Positions 51,215-62,873 of a DNA stretch of 64,000 nucleotides are shown here, piece after piece; the stretch's first letter is position 1; each line of letters starts with the position of its first letter. The stretch comes from Betaproteobacteria bacterium (lineage in GTDB: Bacteria > Pseudomonadota > Gammaproteobacteria > Burkholderiales > Rhodocyclaceae): NCBI GenBank assembly GCA_012026885.1, contig VEPL01000025.1:544595-608594 (forward strand), given 5' to 3'. The translations under genes were made by a program, and so were the position numbers. The notes under the pieces were generated by a model. That model did no database searches, was not told where the DNA came from, and saw only the letters and a list, made by a program, of their open reading frames with translations.

Positions 51215-51921
51215 ATCAGCAGGTTCCAGACAATCTCGGCGCCGTCGACGATCAGGTCGGCGATGTCGGTGACGTCGCCGTCGACCTTCGCCTCCCGCCG
51301 CCGGCGTGACCTCTCCTTTTCCCGCATCAGGATGGCGTCGGCCATGATTTCAGCATCCGGCGCGGCCGTACGGCGGATTTCGGCCTGCCGGTAGCGGGCC
51401 AGCGCCTGCTCGACCGCCGCAGGGTCGAGGATGGCAACCGGGGCGCGACAGTGTCCGCAGGCGCTCTGGTTGCGGATATCGACGGGCGCGCCGCAGCTCG
51501 AGCAGCGCACGGTGGCGATGCGGGCGGCGAGCGCGCCGACCTCGGTCGCGGTCAACTGCCGCACGAAGCCCTTTTCGATCATGAACTGGGCGAATGGTGT
51601 GTAGCGGCCGTGGCCCTGCAGGCAGCGGTGGTAGTTGAAACGCCCGCCGCGGGCGACGTCGAGGCCGTGCAGCAGGGTGTCGGCACAGCGCGGGCAGGCG
51701 AGCGGCTCGCGCAATGGCAGGCGGGGATCGTCGCGATGCGCATGGATCAGCTCGAACAGGGCGATGATGCCGCCGGGCGTGACCTGCACGCTCTCGAAGC
51801 CGTCGAACCAGATGCCCTGGCAGGAAAAGCACAGGTCGAGGATGACCTCGCCGTGGTGCAGCCGCTCGAAGCGCTGCTTGACCATGGTCTGCCGGCAAGA
51901 CGGGCAGGCGAGCGGCTTCAT
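51208..51921 (-). CDS. zinc-ribbon protein with several CxxC pairs
   Basis: CPSCRQTM, CFSCQGIWFDGFE, CPRCADTLL, CSSCGAPVDIRNQSACGHC. Confidence 0.8.
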   Translation of the reverse strand: MKPLACPSCRQTMVKQRFERLHHGEVILDLCFSCQGIWFDGFESVQVTPGGIIALFELIHAHRDDPRLPLREPLACPRCADTLLHGLDVARGGRFNYHRCLQGHGRYTPFAQFMIEKGFVRQLTATEVGALAARIATVRCSSCGAPVDIRNQSACGHCRAPVAILDPAAVEQALARYRQAEIRRTAAPDAEIMADAILMREKERSRRRREAKVDGDVTDIADLIVDGAEIVWNLLIH

Positions 51922-53807
51922 GCCGGGCGGATGGTGCCGAGGTTGAGCCTGACGCCCTTTTTCATGCGGCCGATGACGTGCATCTCGCAGGCCTGGCAGT
52001 CGAACTTCAGGATCAGCTTCTCGCTGCCATTGACCAGTGTCATCGGGTCCGGCTTCAGGTATTTCACTTCCTTCGGGCACAGGTTGAAGCTGTAGCGCAG
52101 GCAGTGGCGGGTGATCATCAGCGAGACCATGCCCTTTTCGTTGCCCGCTTCGTAGGCTTCCTCGATCAGTCTGACGCCGTGCCTTTCGTAGAAAGCGCGG
52201 GCCTTGGCATTGAAGACATTGCCGAGGTAGGTCAGTTCATCCTGCGGGAAGGGTACCGGGTTGGCGGCGGGCCGGGCGCGTTCCGGGCGGGGATGGCTGG
52301 CGGTACGGGCGGCGATCAGCCGCTCCGTCGCTTCGCGGCGCAGTGCATTGATCGCGCTGACCGGGAGAAACCACGGTTGCTCGAGCGGCAGTTCGACCTC
52401 GATGCAGCGGAACATCGTGTTGCCTAACTTGGCGAGGTTTTCCGCGAGCCTGGCCAGCGCCGCTTCCGGGTTCTGCGCCAGTTCGCGGCCGATTTTTTCG
52501 CTTTTTTTCAGGTCGACCGCAACCGCGACCCCATCCTCGTCGGTCAGGGTCAGCGTGAAGGCATCTTCATGCTCGGCGAAGCGGGCGCGCAGGGCGATGC
52601 GGCGGTCGGCGGAATTCTTTTCCAGCGCCCGTTCGAATTCCTGGTCCCGGTTGCGGAACAGGGTGACACCTTCGGCGAGCTCGGCGGGCATCTCGGCCGG
52701 GTAGAGCCGGTTGCACTCGACGCGGTTGATGCGCATGCCCTGCACCTCGCCGTGCGCGTCATGGAAGCAGACACCGTCGCCGTTGTGGAATGCCTGCCCG
52801 GTATTCACCGCAATCCAGCCGTCGCCGATTTCCGCGACCTCGCCGATCAGTTCGCCGACGAAGGCCGGCGAGTCGAAGGCGCCGATGTCGTCCTGGCGGC
52901 CGCCGGCGAAATAGTCCGTGTAGCCGCGATTGAAGGTCTTGTCGGGCTGCGGCGTGAACGTGAACGTCGAGCGGCCGCTCGAGGCGGGGGCGTATTGCGG
53001 GTGGTCCGCGAGGATGCCGTCGAGCAGTGTGCGGTAATGCGCGGTGATGTTCTTGACGTAGGCGAGGTCCTTCAGGCGCCCCTCGATCTTGAAGGAATTG
53101 ACCCCGGCCTCGATCAGCGCCAGCAGGTTGTCGCTCTGGTTGTTGTCCTTCATCGACAGCAGGTGCTGGTTCTCGGTGATGACCTTGCCCTTGTCGTCCA
53201 CCAGCGTGTAGGGGAGGCGGCAGGCCTGCGAGCATTCGCCGCGGTTGGCGCTGCGCCCGGTGTGGGCGTGGCTGATGTAGCACTGGCCGGAATAGGCGAC
53301 GCACAGCGCGCCGTGCACGAAATACTCGAGCGACAGCGTGGTCGCCGCCGCCACCTTGCGGATCTCCTCGATGCTCATTTCGCGCGCCAGCACCAGCTGC
53401 GAGAAGCCGGCGTCCTCGAGGAACTTCGCCTTGGCCGGGTTGCGGATGTCGGTCTGGGTCGAGGCGTGCAGCTGGATCGGCGGCAGGTCCATCTCCAGCA
53501 GGCCCATGTCCTGGATGATCAGCGCGTCGGCGCCGGCTTCGTAGAGGTCCCAGGCCAGCCGCCGGCCGGGCTCGAGTTCCGCGTCGTGCAGGATGGTATT
53601 CACCGCGACGAAGACATTGGCGCGGTAGCGATGGGCGAATTCGCACAGGCGGGCGATGTCGGCCACCTCGTTGCCGGCCCCGTAGCGGGCGCCGAACGCC
53701 GGGCCGCCGATATAGACGGCATCGGCGCCATGCTTGATGGTTTCGATGCCGAAATCGGCGTTCTTTGCCGGGGCGAGGAGTTCGAGGGGGTGCAGAGGGC
53801 GGGTCAT
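51918..53807 (-). CDS. rlhA: U32 peptidase family, RlhA/YdcP-like
   Basis: LELLAPAKNADFGIETIKHGADAVYIGGPAFGAR, FVHGALCVAYSGQCYISHAHTGRSANRGECSQACRLPY. Confidence 0.88.
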   Translation of the reverse strand: MTRPLHPLELLAPAKNADFGIETIKHGADAVYIGGPAFGARYGAGNEVADIARLCEFAHRYRANVFVAVNTILHDAELEPGRRLAWDLYEAGADALIIQDMGLLEMDLPPIQLHASTQTDIRNPAKAKFLEDAGFSQLVLAREMSIEEIRKVAAATTLSLEYFVHGALCVAYSGQCYISHAHTGRSANRGECSQACRLPYTLVDDKGKVITENQHLLSMKDNNQSDNLLALIEAGVNSFKIEGRLKDLAYVKNITAHYRTLLDGILADHPQYAPASSGRSTFTFTPQPDKTFNRGYTDYFAGGRQDDIGAFDSPAFVGELIGEVAEIGDGWIAVNTGQAFHNGDGVCFHDAHGEVQGMRINRVECNRLYPAEMPAELAEGVTLFRNRDQEFERALEKNSADRRIALRARFAEHEDAFTLTLTDEDGVAVAVDLKKSEKIGRELAQNPEAALARLAENLAKLGNTMFRCIEVELPLEQPWFLPVSAINALRREATERLIAARTASHPRPERARPAANPVPFPQDELTYLGNVFNAKARAFYERHGVRLIEEAYEAGNEKGMVSLMITRHCLRYSFNLCPKEVKYLKPDPMTLVNGSEKLILKFDCQACEMHVIGRMKKGVRLNLGTIRPA

Positions 53808-53813
53808 GTTCTT

Positions 53814-54635
53814 CTAATAGATGAAGCGCGGCGCCAATGCCTCGAGCCTGAACTCGCGCAGGATGGCTTCGGCACGCTCGCGGCCGTTCTTGCGCGGATG
53901 GGCGCGCTTGCTGGCGATGATCAATTCGTTCTTCATCGAGTGCTCCCAGCCGACCAGCTCGGTGACCGTGATGTCGTAGCCGTGTGACTCGAGCAGCAGG
54001 CAGCGCAGCACGTTGGTCAGGTGACTGCCGAGTTCGCGGGTATGGATCGGATGGCGCCAGAGTTCCGACAGCGGCGTCTGCGACAGCGACTCGTTCTTGC
54101 CGGCGCGCATCGCGGCGGCCACCTCGGCTTGGCAGCAGGGAACCAGCACGACATGGCGGGCGCCCTTGGCGAGGGCGAAGCGGATCGCATCGTCGGTAGC
54201 CGTATTGCAGGCGTGCAGGGCGGTGACGACATCGACCGCGGTCGGCAATTCGGGCGAGACCAGGGAATCCTCGACGGTGCACGCGAGGAAACGCATGCGC
54301 GGGAAGCCGCAGCGGTCGGCCAGCGAACGCGATTTCTCGACCAGTTCAGCGCGCGTCTCGATGCCGACGATCTCGCCCTCGCTACGCGCCTTGAAGCACA
54401 GGTCGTAAAGGATGAAGCCGAGGTAGGACTTGCCGGCGCCGTGGTCGACGAGAATTTTTGTATCGGTCAGTAACGGCTCGATGAAGCGGACCAGGTGATA
54501 GACCTGTTTCAGCTTGCGCCGGGTGTCCTGGTTGATCCGGCCGTCGCGCGTCAGGATGTGCAATTCCTTAAGCAATTCAACGGATTGTCCTTCATGGATC
54601 TCGGGGATGGCGACGGTGTCTGGGGCCTTCTTCAT
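53814..54635 (-). CDS. class I SAM-dependent methyltransferase
   Basis: ILVDHGAGKSYLGFILYDLCF, VVTALHACNTATDDAI, VVLVPCCQAEVA. Confidence 0.85.
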   Translation of the reverse strand: MKKAPDTVAIPEIHEGQSVELLKELHILTRDGRINQDTRRKLKQVYHLVRFIEPLLTDTKILVDHGAGKSYLGFILYDLCFKARSEGEIVGIETRAELVEKSRSLADRCGFPRMRFLACTVEDSLVSPELPTAVDVVTALHACNTATDDAIRFALAKGARHVVLVPCCQAEVAAAMRAGKNESLSQTPLSELWRHPIHTRELGSHLTNVLRCLLLESHGYDITVTELVGWEHSMKNELIIASKRAHPRKNGRERAEAILREFRLEALAPRFIY

Positions 54636-54746
54636 GGGTGCCGATTATCGCATCTCCGGTCTATCACTTTCGTGTCAACCGAATCGCGGCTGCATCGTTA
54701 TTCGGCACATGGCGGTATCAAACCGCAGTCAATCGGAGACGAGAAA

Positions 54747-55025
54747 ATGGGCAGTCTGAGCAACGAATCCTTCGAGCAGTTCCTGGATTCCCTGAAAAAG
54801 GCCGGCATCACGATTTCCAACGAAGCCGAGCTGCGCGAGCGCCTCGCCGAGGCCCAGCGCTGGCGTTACGCCTTCCAGACGCTCGCTGCCAACGGCAAGA
54901 CCATCGGCATCTGCTTCGAGGATCACTCCGATGGTCGCAACGGCGCCGAAATCGATCGCGCCTTCAGCGAATTCCAGTTCCCGGAGAAGACCAAGGCGGT
55001 CTTCTCGGCCAACCTCAAGCACTGA
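54747..55025 (+). CDS. conserved hypothetical protein
   Basis: 93-codon ORF with GGAGACGAGAAA upstream and a terminator downstream. Confidence 0.65.
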   Translation: MGSLSNESFEQFLDSLKKAGITISNEAELRERLAEAQRWRYAFQTLAANGKTIGICFEDHSDGRNGAEIDRAFSEFQFPEKTKAVFSANLKH

Positions 55026-55069
55026 TCATCCGGTTTCGGCCTTCCGCAAGGGCGGGGGGCGGAAATAAA

Positions 55070-55101
55070 GACGGGCGCCGAAATGGCGCCCGTCTTGCTT
55101 T
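55070..55101 (+). terminator. intrinsic terminator
   Basis: GACGGGCGCC-GAAAT-GGCGCCCGTC followed by TTGCTTT. Confidence 0.7.
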
Positions 55102-55137
55102 GGGCTGTCGCGGTCGACCGCCCGGAATGGCCGGATT

Positions 55138-56802
<1,665 letters not shown>

Positions 56803-56845
56803 GGCGTTGTTACCTGTTGTTGGAATGGGTTGGCGAGCGGAGGAT

Positions 56846-57388
56846 TCAGCGGCCGATATCGATCATCGCGTCGATGACGATGCCGGAACCGATCGAAAGC
56901 AGCAGGATGTCCGGCCCGACGCGCACGTAGCGATGCCCGCGCGGCGGGGGCGGCATCCGGTAGATCAGGTCAGGCGGCAAATCGTAATAGACGAGGCCCT
57001 GGGGCAAGGGATAGCCCTGGCGCCATTTTTTCGCCTGCCCGGGCGGCATGCAGCCGTTTCCCTTCTTGGCCAGACCGGGAGGGCAATGGCCGGAGCGGAA
57101 TTGCGGGGCATAGTACTCATCGACGATGCGGCGATCGCTATTGCCGAAGTAAGCCCGAATCGAGATATCGCCGCGCCGGTCGTCGTAGATAGGCTGTTCG
57201 GAGCGCCATTCGTGACGCCCGTCGTCGTAGCGACGGTCTTCATGGCGCTGTTCGTAGCGGTGATCGTCATCGTGGCGTTCGTGACGGCCCTGGCCGCCCT
57301 TGCCGCCCTTGTCGGCAAAAGCGCCCGGGCTGGCGAGCAGGGTAGCGAGAGCGACGATGACGGCGGTGATCGAAATGCGTTTGTTCAT
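56846..57388 (-). CDS. RcnB-like periplasmic protein
   Basis: signal peptide, His/Asp/Arg-rich N-terminal region, CPPGLAKKGNGCMPPGQAKKW, DLIYRMPPPPRGHRYVRVGPDILLL. Confidence 0.8.
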   Translation of the reverse strand: MNKRISITAVIVALATLLASPGAFADKGGKGGQGRHERHDDDHRYEQRHEDRRYDDGRHEWRSEQPIYDDRRGDISIRAYFGNSDRRIVDEYYAPQFRSGHCPPGLAKKGNGCMPPGQAKKWRQGYPLPQGLVYYDLPPDLIYRMPPPPRGHRYVRVGPDILLLSIGSGIVIDAMIDIGR

Positions 57389-57546
57389 GGTTCCGGAGAG
57401 GATGGCCAGAGGGCGAAGTCTACGGGGCTTCACCATGCTTGACCAGTGTTGTGTGAGCCGCGAGGCGGGTGAACGGCAATTAACCCCGGCATCGCTGATG
57501 ACCGGGGAGCGGAGGCCGTTCCGGGGCAGCGGGGCCTTGCGCGTAC

Positions 57547-58140
57547 CTAGCCGCCAACTGCGCTCAGGACAGATGTGGTCTCGCTACGCGCCCTGTGGGG
57601 CAGCGTCTTTTCGGTCAGGGTGTTGATGTCCCCGCACAACTCGCCGCCTTCGTCGATCACCAGCTTGCCGTAGCGGATTTTTCCGCTGACCCGGCCGGTG
57701 GCATGGACGATCAACTGTTGCCGGGCAGTCAGCTCGCCTTCGAAGCAGCCATGGATCTCGGCAACGTCGATGCTGACCTTGCCGGTGAAGGAGCCCTGTT
57801 CGGCGATGCGGATCACGCGGCTGTCCATGGTCGCTTCCACGCGTCCTTCGACGACCAGCATGTCGCAATCGAGAATCTCGGCACCCTTGAGTTTCACATC
57901 GGGGCCGACGATGAGGCGGGCCTCGGACGAAGGGTGTCCGGTCGCTTCGGCCGGCAGCGTTGTTCCCGTCTTTGTCGCGCCAGGGGCCGCAGCAGAATCA
58001 CCGGCTATGGCCTGCGCAGCGGCCGTCTTGGTCGGATCGGGGCTCGGCGGCGGCGATGCATTCGGCCCGCCCAGTACCGGGCGGACTTCCTTGCGGGTGA
58101 CGACGTCGTTGCGCGTGCCGAAACCGGGTTTGTTGAACAT
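57547..58140 (-). CDS. bactofilin / polymer-forming cytoskeletal protein
   Basis: beta-helix: IVGPDVKLKGAEILDCDMLVVEGRVEATMDSRVIRIAEQGSFTGKVSIDVAEIHGCFEGELTARQQLIVHATGRVSGKIRYGKLVIDEGGELCGDI. Confidence 0.9.
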   Translation of the reverse strand: MFNKPGFGTRNDVVTRKEVRPVLGGPNASPPPSPDPTKTAAAQAIAGDSAAAPGATKTGTTLPAEATGHPSSEARLIVGPDVKLKGAEILDCDMLVVEGRVEATMDSRVIRIAEQGSFTGKVSIDVAEIHGCFEGELTARQQLIVHATGRVSGKIRYGKLVIDEGGELCGDINTLTEKTLPHRARSETTSVLSAVGG

Positions 58141-58487
58141 GGCATTTCCTTTGCTAGTGTTGGAAGGGAAGCGAAGCCATGGCGATATCCATGCCAAGAA
58201 AAGAAAAACGCACAAGAACAACAGGTTGTGCTGGCGTTTGACAAATGCAAGATGCCTTGGGTCGAGAAGCTGTCGGGATTTGGCGACATATTTCCGCGGC
58301 TAATTTGCCGATGGCGGGAAATAGGTGCCGATTGCCTGTCGCTGAAAAGCGACGCGAATTCAAATAATTGATTAACAATCAGTTTTTATGTTTGGATTGC
58401 CCGTTCATCAATGAGTTTTGGCGCCGCCGCCGATTAACGAATTGGTTGCCGCGGTCTACACTGCCGTTTTTCCAGAAATCGAGTCGC

Positions 58488-59888
58488 ATGGTACGAGTCT
58501 CCTTTCGCACCGGGCTGTTGGCCGGCTTCGTGCTCATCGTCGCCCTGCTCGGCGGCGCGGCGCTGCGCAGCTGGCTGGTGCTCGAGCAGTTTGTGGAGCG
58601 GAGTCGGCAAAACGGCGATGAGGCACTGCAGGTTGCGGCACTGATCCAGGAACTGGGCGAGCGCACCATCGATATCGAGCGCAGCGTCCGTCAGTACCTG
58701 GTGCTGCACGAGCCGATGCTGCGCGAGCGCTTTGACGGACATCTTGCGCAGGCCCTGATCGTCGTCGACCGGCTGGATTCGTATTCTGCCAAGCCGCTAC
58801 GGAGCCAGCTAAGCGAGTGGCGCGAGCAGGCTGAGCATCTGCGCCAGGGGCTCGATCGGGGCGTTTCCCGGGAAGATCTCGTTCCCATCATGGCGCGCCT
58901 TATGGACCGTAGCAGCTTGCTGAGGTCTGTGGGGCAGCACTGGATCGACAGCCGTAACAGCGAACTTATTGCCCAACTGGAGGCCACCCGAACGCGCCTG
59001 GCTGTGCAGATCAGCGTCGCCCTGGCGGGTGCCTTCCTCATCATGCTCGCGGTTGGCTGGTGGTTCGTGCGGCCGTTGCGCCAGCTCGAAAAGGCGATTG
59101 TCCGTCTCGGGGAAAGCCGCTTCGATGCCCTCGTTGCGGTCGGTGGCCCCGCCGACCTGGTGCAACTCGGCCGGCAGCTGGACTGGCTCAGGCAGCGCCT
59201 CGCCGACCTCGAAGCGCATCGCGAACGCACGTTGCGCCATGTCTCGCATGAACTGAAGACGCCCCTGACGGCGCTGCGCGAGGGGGTGGCCTTGTTGCGC
59301 GACGAGGTTCCCGGTCCGCTCGGGTCCGCCCAGCGCGAGGTGGTCGATATCCTGGAGCACAACGTGCTCGGTCTACAACGCCAGATCGAAGGCTTGCTCA
59401 GCGCCAATGCCGCGCTACCCGAGCGTGGCCCGCAGATCCGCCGGCTGGTCGCCTTGCGCGCCTTTCTCCGAGAAATTGTGCGCCGCCGCGAACTGCATAG
59501 CCAGTCGCGCGCGCTTGTGCTGCGCATCGAGGCACCCGAAAGGACGGTCATGCTCGATGCCGAAAAAGTGGCGGTCATTGTGGACAACCTGCTCTCGAAC
59601 GCGATCGACTTCAGCCCGGAAGGCGGCGAGATTTCCTTGCGGGCGACGCTTGCTGCACGCACGCTTTGCATCGATGTCATTGATCAAGGCCCCGGCATCG
59701 CCCCCGAGGATGTCGAGCGTATCTTTGAGCCCTTTGTCCAGGGGCGGCGAAGCGCGTCGATTCCACGCCAGGGGAGCGGTGTCGGCCTGTCCATCGTGCG
59801 CGAGCTGGCGCGTGCGCTGGGCGGCGCTGCCGAGGTGGTGCCTGCTGCTACCGGCGCCCATTTGCGCGTGGAGTTGCCCCATGACTGA
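58488..59888 (+). CDS. sensor histidine kinase, GlrK/QseE-like
   Basis: two TM segments, RHVSHELKTPLTALREGVALL, NLLSNAIDFSPEGG, GSGVGLSIVRELA. Confidence 0.9.
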   Translation: MVRVSFRTGLLAGFVLIVALLGGAALRSWLVLEQFVERSRQNGDEALQVAALIQELGERTIDIERSVRQYLVLHEPMLRERFDGHLAQALIVVDRLDSYSAKPLRSQLSEWREQAEHLRQGLDRGVSREDLVPIMARLMDRSSLLRSVGQHWIDSRNSELIAQLEATRTRLAVQISVALAGAFLIMLAVGWWFVRPLRQLEKAIVRLGESRFDALVAVGGPADLVQLGRQLDWLRQRLADLEAHRERTLRHVSHELKTPLTALREGVALLRDEVPGPLGSAQREVVDILEHNVLGLQRQIEGLLSANAALPERGPQIRRLVALRAFLREIVRRRELHSQSRALVLRIEAPERTVMLDAEKVAVIVDNLLSNAIDFSPEGGEISLRATLAARTLCIDVIDQGPGIAPEDVERIFEPFVQGRRSASIPRQGSGVGLSIVRELARALGGAAEVVPAATGAHLRVELPHD

Positions 59889-60453
59889 CGCCTTGTCGGA
59901 TCGCGCCCTGCGCGGGTTGGCCATTACTGCCGTGCTGCTGAGCCTGGTGGGCAGCCTGACCGGTTGTGCCGGAGGCGCGCCGGTGAGTGCCACGGTAAGC
60001 GGGTCGGCGGGCGGTGACGAACTGCGTCCGGCTGCGCCGCTCGAGTATTACCAGATGTTGCAGCGCATGACCGGGGCGCAGCTCGCGCGCGAGCGCCAGA
60101 TGCTGGCTGCGTTGCCGGGCACGCCGCTCAATAACCTGCGCATGGCCATGCTGCTCGGACATCCGCGTGCGCAGCAGGATCTGCCGAAGGCGCTTGCGTT
60201 GCTCGATGGCGTGCTGAAGTCGAGCGATCCGGCGGCCGTCGCCTTGCAGCCGCTGGCGCGCCTCCTCGCCGATGCCTGCAGTGAGCGTCTTCGCCTCGAT
60301 ACGCAGCTCGACAAGCAGGGACAGCAGTTGAAGGAAAGCCAGCGCAGGGTCGTCGAGTTGCAGGAAAAGATCGATAGCCTGGCCGAGATCGAGCGCAGCT
60401 TGCCGCAGCGGCCGCGCCAGACCCGGCCGGCGGCCGGGGCGGCAGAGCGATGA
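59881..60453 (+). CDS. lipoprotein, QseG-like position
   Basis: lipobox-like LVGSLTGCAGG; between kinase and response regulator; coiled-coil C-terminus. Confidence 0.75.
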   Translation: MTDALSDRALRGLAITAVLLSLVGSLTGCAGGAPVSATVSGSAGGDELRPAAPLEYYQMLQRMTGAQLARERQMLAALPGTPLNNLRMAMLLGHPRAQQDLPKALALLDGVLKSSDPAAVALQPLARLLADACSERLRLDTQLDKQGQQLKESQRRVVELQEKIDSLAEIERSLPQRPRQTRPAAGAAER

Positions 60454-61853
60454 TGCCGGCGGCCAGCGGTGGTGGGGGAGGCCATGTCCTCGTCATCGAC
60501 GATGACGAAGACCTGTTGCGCCTGCTCTCGATGCGACTGTGTGCAGCGGGATTCAGGGTGTCGACCGCGGCCTCGGCGGAAGAGGGGCTGGCCCGCATCG
60601 CGGTCGATCCGCCGCGCGTGGTGGTCAGCGACGTACGCCTGCCCGGACGCGATGGCCTCTCGCTGTTCGCGGAACTGCGGGGCACGCTGCCGGCCTTGCC
60701 GGTCATTCTCCTGACCGCGCACGGGACCATTCCAGATGCGGTCGATGCCACGTCGAGGGGTGTTTTCGGATACCTGACCAAGCCGTTCGACAGTCAGCTG
60801 CTGCTCGAGAAAATCGTGCTGGCCATGCAAGTCTCCGCCCCCGCGAGCGACGGAGGGACGGCCGCTGCTTCCGGCGATGAGGCCGAGGACTGGCATGCCG
60901 GCACGGTTTTCCGCAGCGCGCGCATGGTGGAACTGATGCGCGAGGCGCGCATGGTGGCCGCCTCCGATGCGAGCGTCCTGATACGCGGGGAGAGCGGTAC
61001 CGGCAAGGAGCTCCTGGCGCGCGCCATCCATCTGGCCAGTCCACGCGCCAGGGGGCCATTCGTGGCCATCAATTGCGGCGCTATCCCGGAGCAGTTGCTC
61101 GAGTCCGAGCTCTTCGGACACGTCAAGGGCGCCTTTACCGGGGCTGCCGGCGCACGGGTCGGCCTGTTCCAGGCGGCGAGCGGGGGAACGCTGTTTCTGG
61201 ACGAGATCGGTGACATGCCGCTTGCCCTTCAGGTCAAGCTGCTGCGCGTCCTGCAGGAGCGTGTTGTACGTCCGCTCGGATCCACACAGGCCGAGGCCGT
61301 CAATGTCCGTGTGCTCTCGGCGACCCACCGCGACCTCGATGCGTCCATGGCGCAAGGACGCTTCCGCGAGGATCTGTACTATCGCCTGGATGTGGTTTCA
61401 TTGACGCTGCCGCGTCTCGACGAGCGGCGCGAGGATATACCGCTGCTGGCAATCCACTTCCTGCAGCGAGTTGCCGGAAAATACGACAAGCAGATCACCG
61501 GATTCGCCCCGGATGGCCTCGAGGCGCTTGCCAAGGCGTCCTGGCCCGGCAATGTGCGGCAGCTTTACAACGTCGTCGAGCAAAGCTGCGCGCTGACCGC
61601 GACGCCCCTTATTCCGCTCGGCCTGATCCAGCGTGCCCTGCGTGTCCCGGCGCTGGAGGCGCTGAGCTACGCTGATGCCAAGCAGCGCTTCGAGCGCAGT
61701 TATCTGGTGCAGTTGCTCAAACTGACCGAAGGCAACGTGGCCGACGCCGCCCGTATCGCGGAGCGCAACCGGACCGAGTTCTATCGCCTGCTGCAGAAGT
61801 ACGACCTGACGCCAGCCATGTTCCGGCCCGACGGAGCCGAGACCGATCGCTAA
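60450..61853 (+). CDS. sigma54-dependent response regulator, GlrR/QseF-like
   Basis: receiver [17 protein letters not shown]+ [22 protein letters not shown]-terminal HTH. Confidence 0.94.
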   Translation: MMPAASGGGGGHVLVIDDDEDLLRLLSMRLCAAGFRVSTAASAEEGLARIAVDPPRVVVSDVRLPGRDGLSLFAELRGTLPALPVILLTAHGTIPDAVDATSRGVFGYLTKPFDSQLLLEKIVLAMQVSAPASDGGTAAASGDEAEDWHAGTVFRSARMVELMREARMVAASDASVLIRGESGTGKELLARAIHLASPRARGPFVAINCGAIPEQLLESELFGHVKGAFTGAAGARVGLFQAASGGTLFLDEIGDMPLALQVKLLRVLQERVVRPLGSTQAEAVNVRVLSATHRDLDASMAQGRFREDLYYRLDVVSLTLPRLDERREDIPLLAIHFLQRVAGKYDKQITGFAPDGLEALAKASWPGNVRQLYNVVEQSCALTATPLIPLGLIQRALRVPALEALSYADAKQRFERSYLVQLLKLTEGNVADAARIAERNRTEFYRLLQKYDLTPAMFRPDGAETDR

Positions 61854-61874
61854 AGCATCGGCGGGCCGGGGCGT

Positions 61875-62141
61875 TTACAGCGCCTCGAGTGTGACCAGGA
61901 GCGCTCCTTCATCGACCGAGTCGCCCTCGATGACGTGTATCGCGACCACGCGCCCGGCCTGGGGCGAGGGGATGTCCAGCGCCACTTTGCCGGTCTCCAG
62001 AGTCAGCAGGTTGTCGTCGCGTGCGATGACATCGCCGACCTTGACCAGCAATTCCAGAATGAAGACATCACCACTCGCGCACGAGCCACAACTTTCCCAG
62101 CACTCCGGGTATTTCGGCATGCGCACGGCGATCGTGTCCAT
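61875..62141 (-). CDS. stand-alone biotinyl/lipoyl-domain protein with Cys cluster
   Basis: MDTIAVRMPKYPECWESCGSCASGDVFILELLVKVGDVIARDDNLLTLETGKVALDIPSPQAGRVVAIHVIEGDSVDEGALLVTLE. Confidence 0.8.
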   Translation of the reverse strand: MDTIAVRMPKYPECWESCGSCASGDVFILELLVKVGDVIARDDNLLTLETGKVALDIPSPQAGRVVAIHVIEGDSVDEGALLVTLEAL

Positions 62142-62207
62142 CGGCGTTTTCCGGCTGAAAGGCTTGCATTCTACGCGCCTGTCCGTATAATGCGCGGCTC
62201 TGACAGC

Positions 62208-62284
62208 GCGCCCGTAGCTCAGTTGGATAGAGTACTTGGCTACGAACCAAGGGGTCGGGCGTTCGAATCGCTCCGGGCGCGCCA
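62208..62284 (+). tRNA. tRNA-Arg (anticodon ACG), CCA encoded
   Basis: cloverleaf GCGCCCG...CTACGAA...GTTCGAAT...CGGGCGC-G-CCA. Confidence 0.95.
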
Positions 62285-62300
62285 TTCAGAACAAGCACTT

Positions 62301-62330
62301 AGGCCACTCAATCGAGTGGCCTTTTGCTTT
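62301..62330 (+). terminator. intrinsic terminator after tRNA-Arg
   Basis: GGCCACT-CAATCG-AGTGGCC followed by TTTTGCTTTT. Confidence 0.75.
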
Positions 62331-62403
62331 TGCGCTTGTGCCACGCCTTTCGCGCCCTCATACACGAGGACTGCCGCTGGTGGTATCGGGGGCTGGTTAG
62401 GCT

Positions 62404-62428
62404 TGAAAAACCCCGCCGGAGCGGGGTC
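62404..62428 (-). terminator. intrinsic terminator after tRNA-Val
   Basis: minus strand CCCCGC-TCCG-GCGGGG followed by TTTTT. Confidence 0.75.
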
Positions 62429-62459
62429 TTTGGCAAATCCGGAGCTATCCGGAGTTGGG

Positions 62460-62535
62460 TGGTGGGTGCTGAGGGGTTCGAACCCCCGACATCCAGCTTG
62501 TAAGGCTAGCGCTCTACCAACTGAGCTAAGCACCC
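62460..62535 (-). tRNA. tRNA-Val (anticodon TAC), CCA encoded
   Basis: GGGTGCTTAGCTCAGTTGGTAGAGC...CTTACAA...GGTTCGAACCCC...AGCACCCACCA. Confidence 0.95.
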
Positions 62536-62548
62536 GAATACTGTGCGT

Positions 62549-62821
62549 CTAGTTGACAGCGTCCTTGAGTCCCTTGCCCGGGCGGAACTTGGGCACCTTG
62601 GCAGCCTTGATCTTCAGGGTCTTGCCGGTGCGCGGGTTGCGGCCGGTGCGGGCGGCTCGCTCGCCGACCGAAAAGGTGCCGAAGCCGATCAGCGTGACGC
62701 TGTCGCCGGCCTTGAGGGCGTCCTGGACGGCAGCGACAGTGGCATCCAGGGCGCGGCCGGCGGCGGCCTTGGAGATGTCGGCAGCGGCGGCGATCTGGTC
62801 GATGAGTTCGGATTTGTTCAT
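62549..62821 (-). CDS. hupB: HU family DNA-binding protein
   Basis: [66 protein letters not shown]. Confidence 0.96.
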   Translation of the reverse strand: MNKSELIDQIAAAADISKAAAGRALDATVAAVQDALKAGDSVTLIGFGTFSVGERAARTGRNPRTGKTLKIKAAKVPKFRPGKGLKDAVN

Positions 62822-62873
62822 GGATATCCCCTTGTCATGATGGAAATGGACGGAAAAATCTTGTAAGGGGAGA

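Noticed and set aside
61875-62285. N-terminal extension MARPERFERPTPWFVAKYSIQLSYGR of the lipoyl protein
   Set aside because: This is antisense translation of tRNA-Arg, a common annotation artefact; start moved to 62141.
62240-62533. ORF MLSSVGRALALQAGCRGFEPLSTHH...
   Set aside because: Translation through the tRNA genes, a classic spurious ORF.
62208-62535. tRNA-Arg/tRNA-Val region as an integration site
   Set aside because: No integrase, direct repeats or foreign genes alongside; flanks are ordinary hupB and lon.
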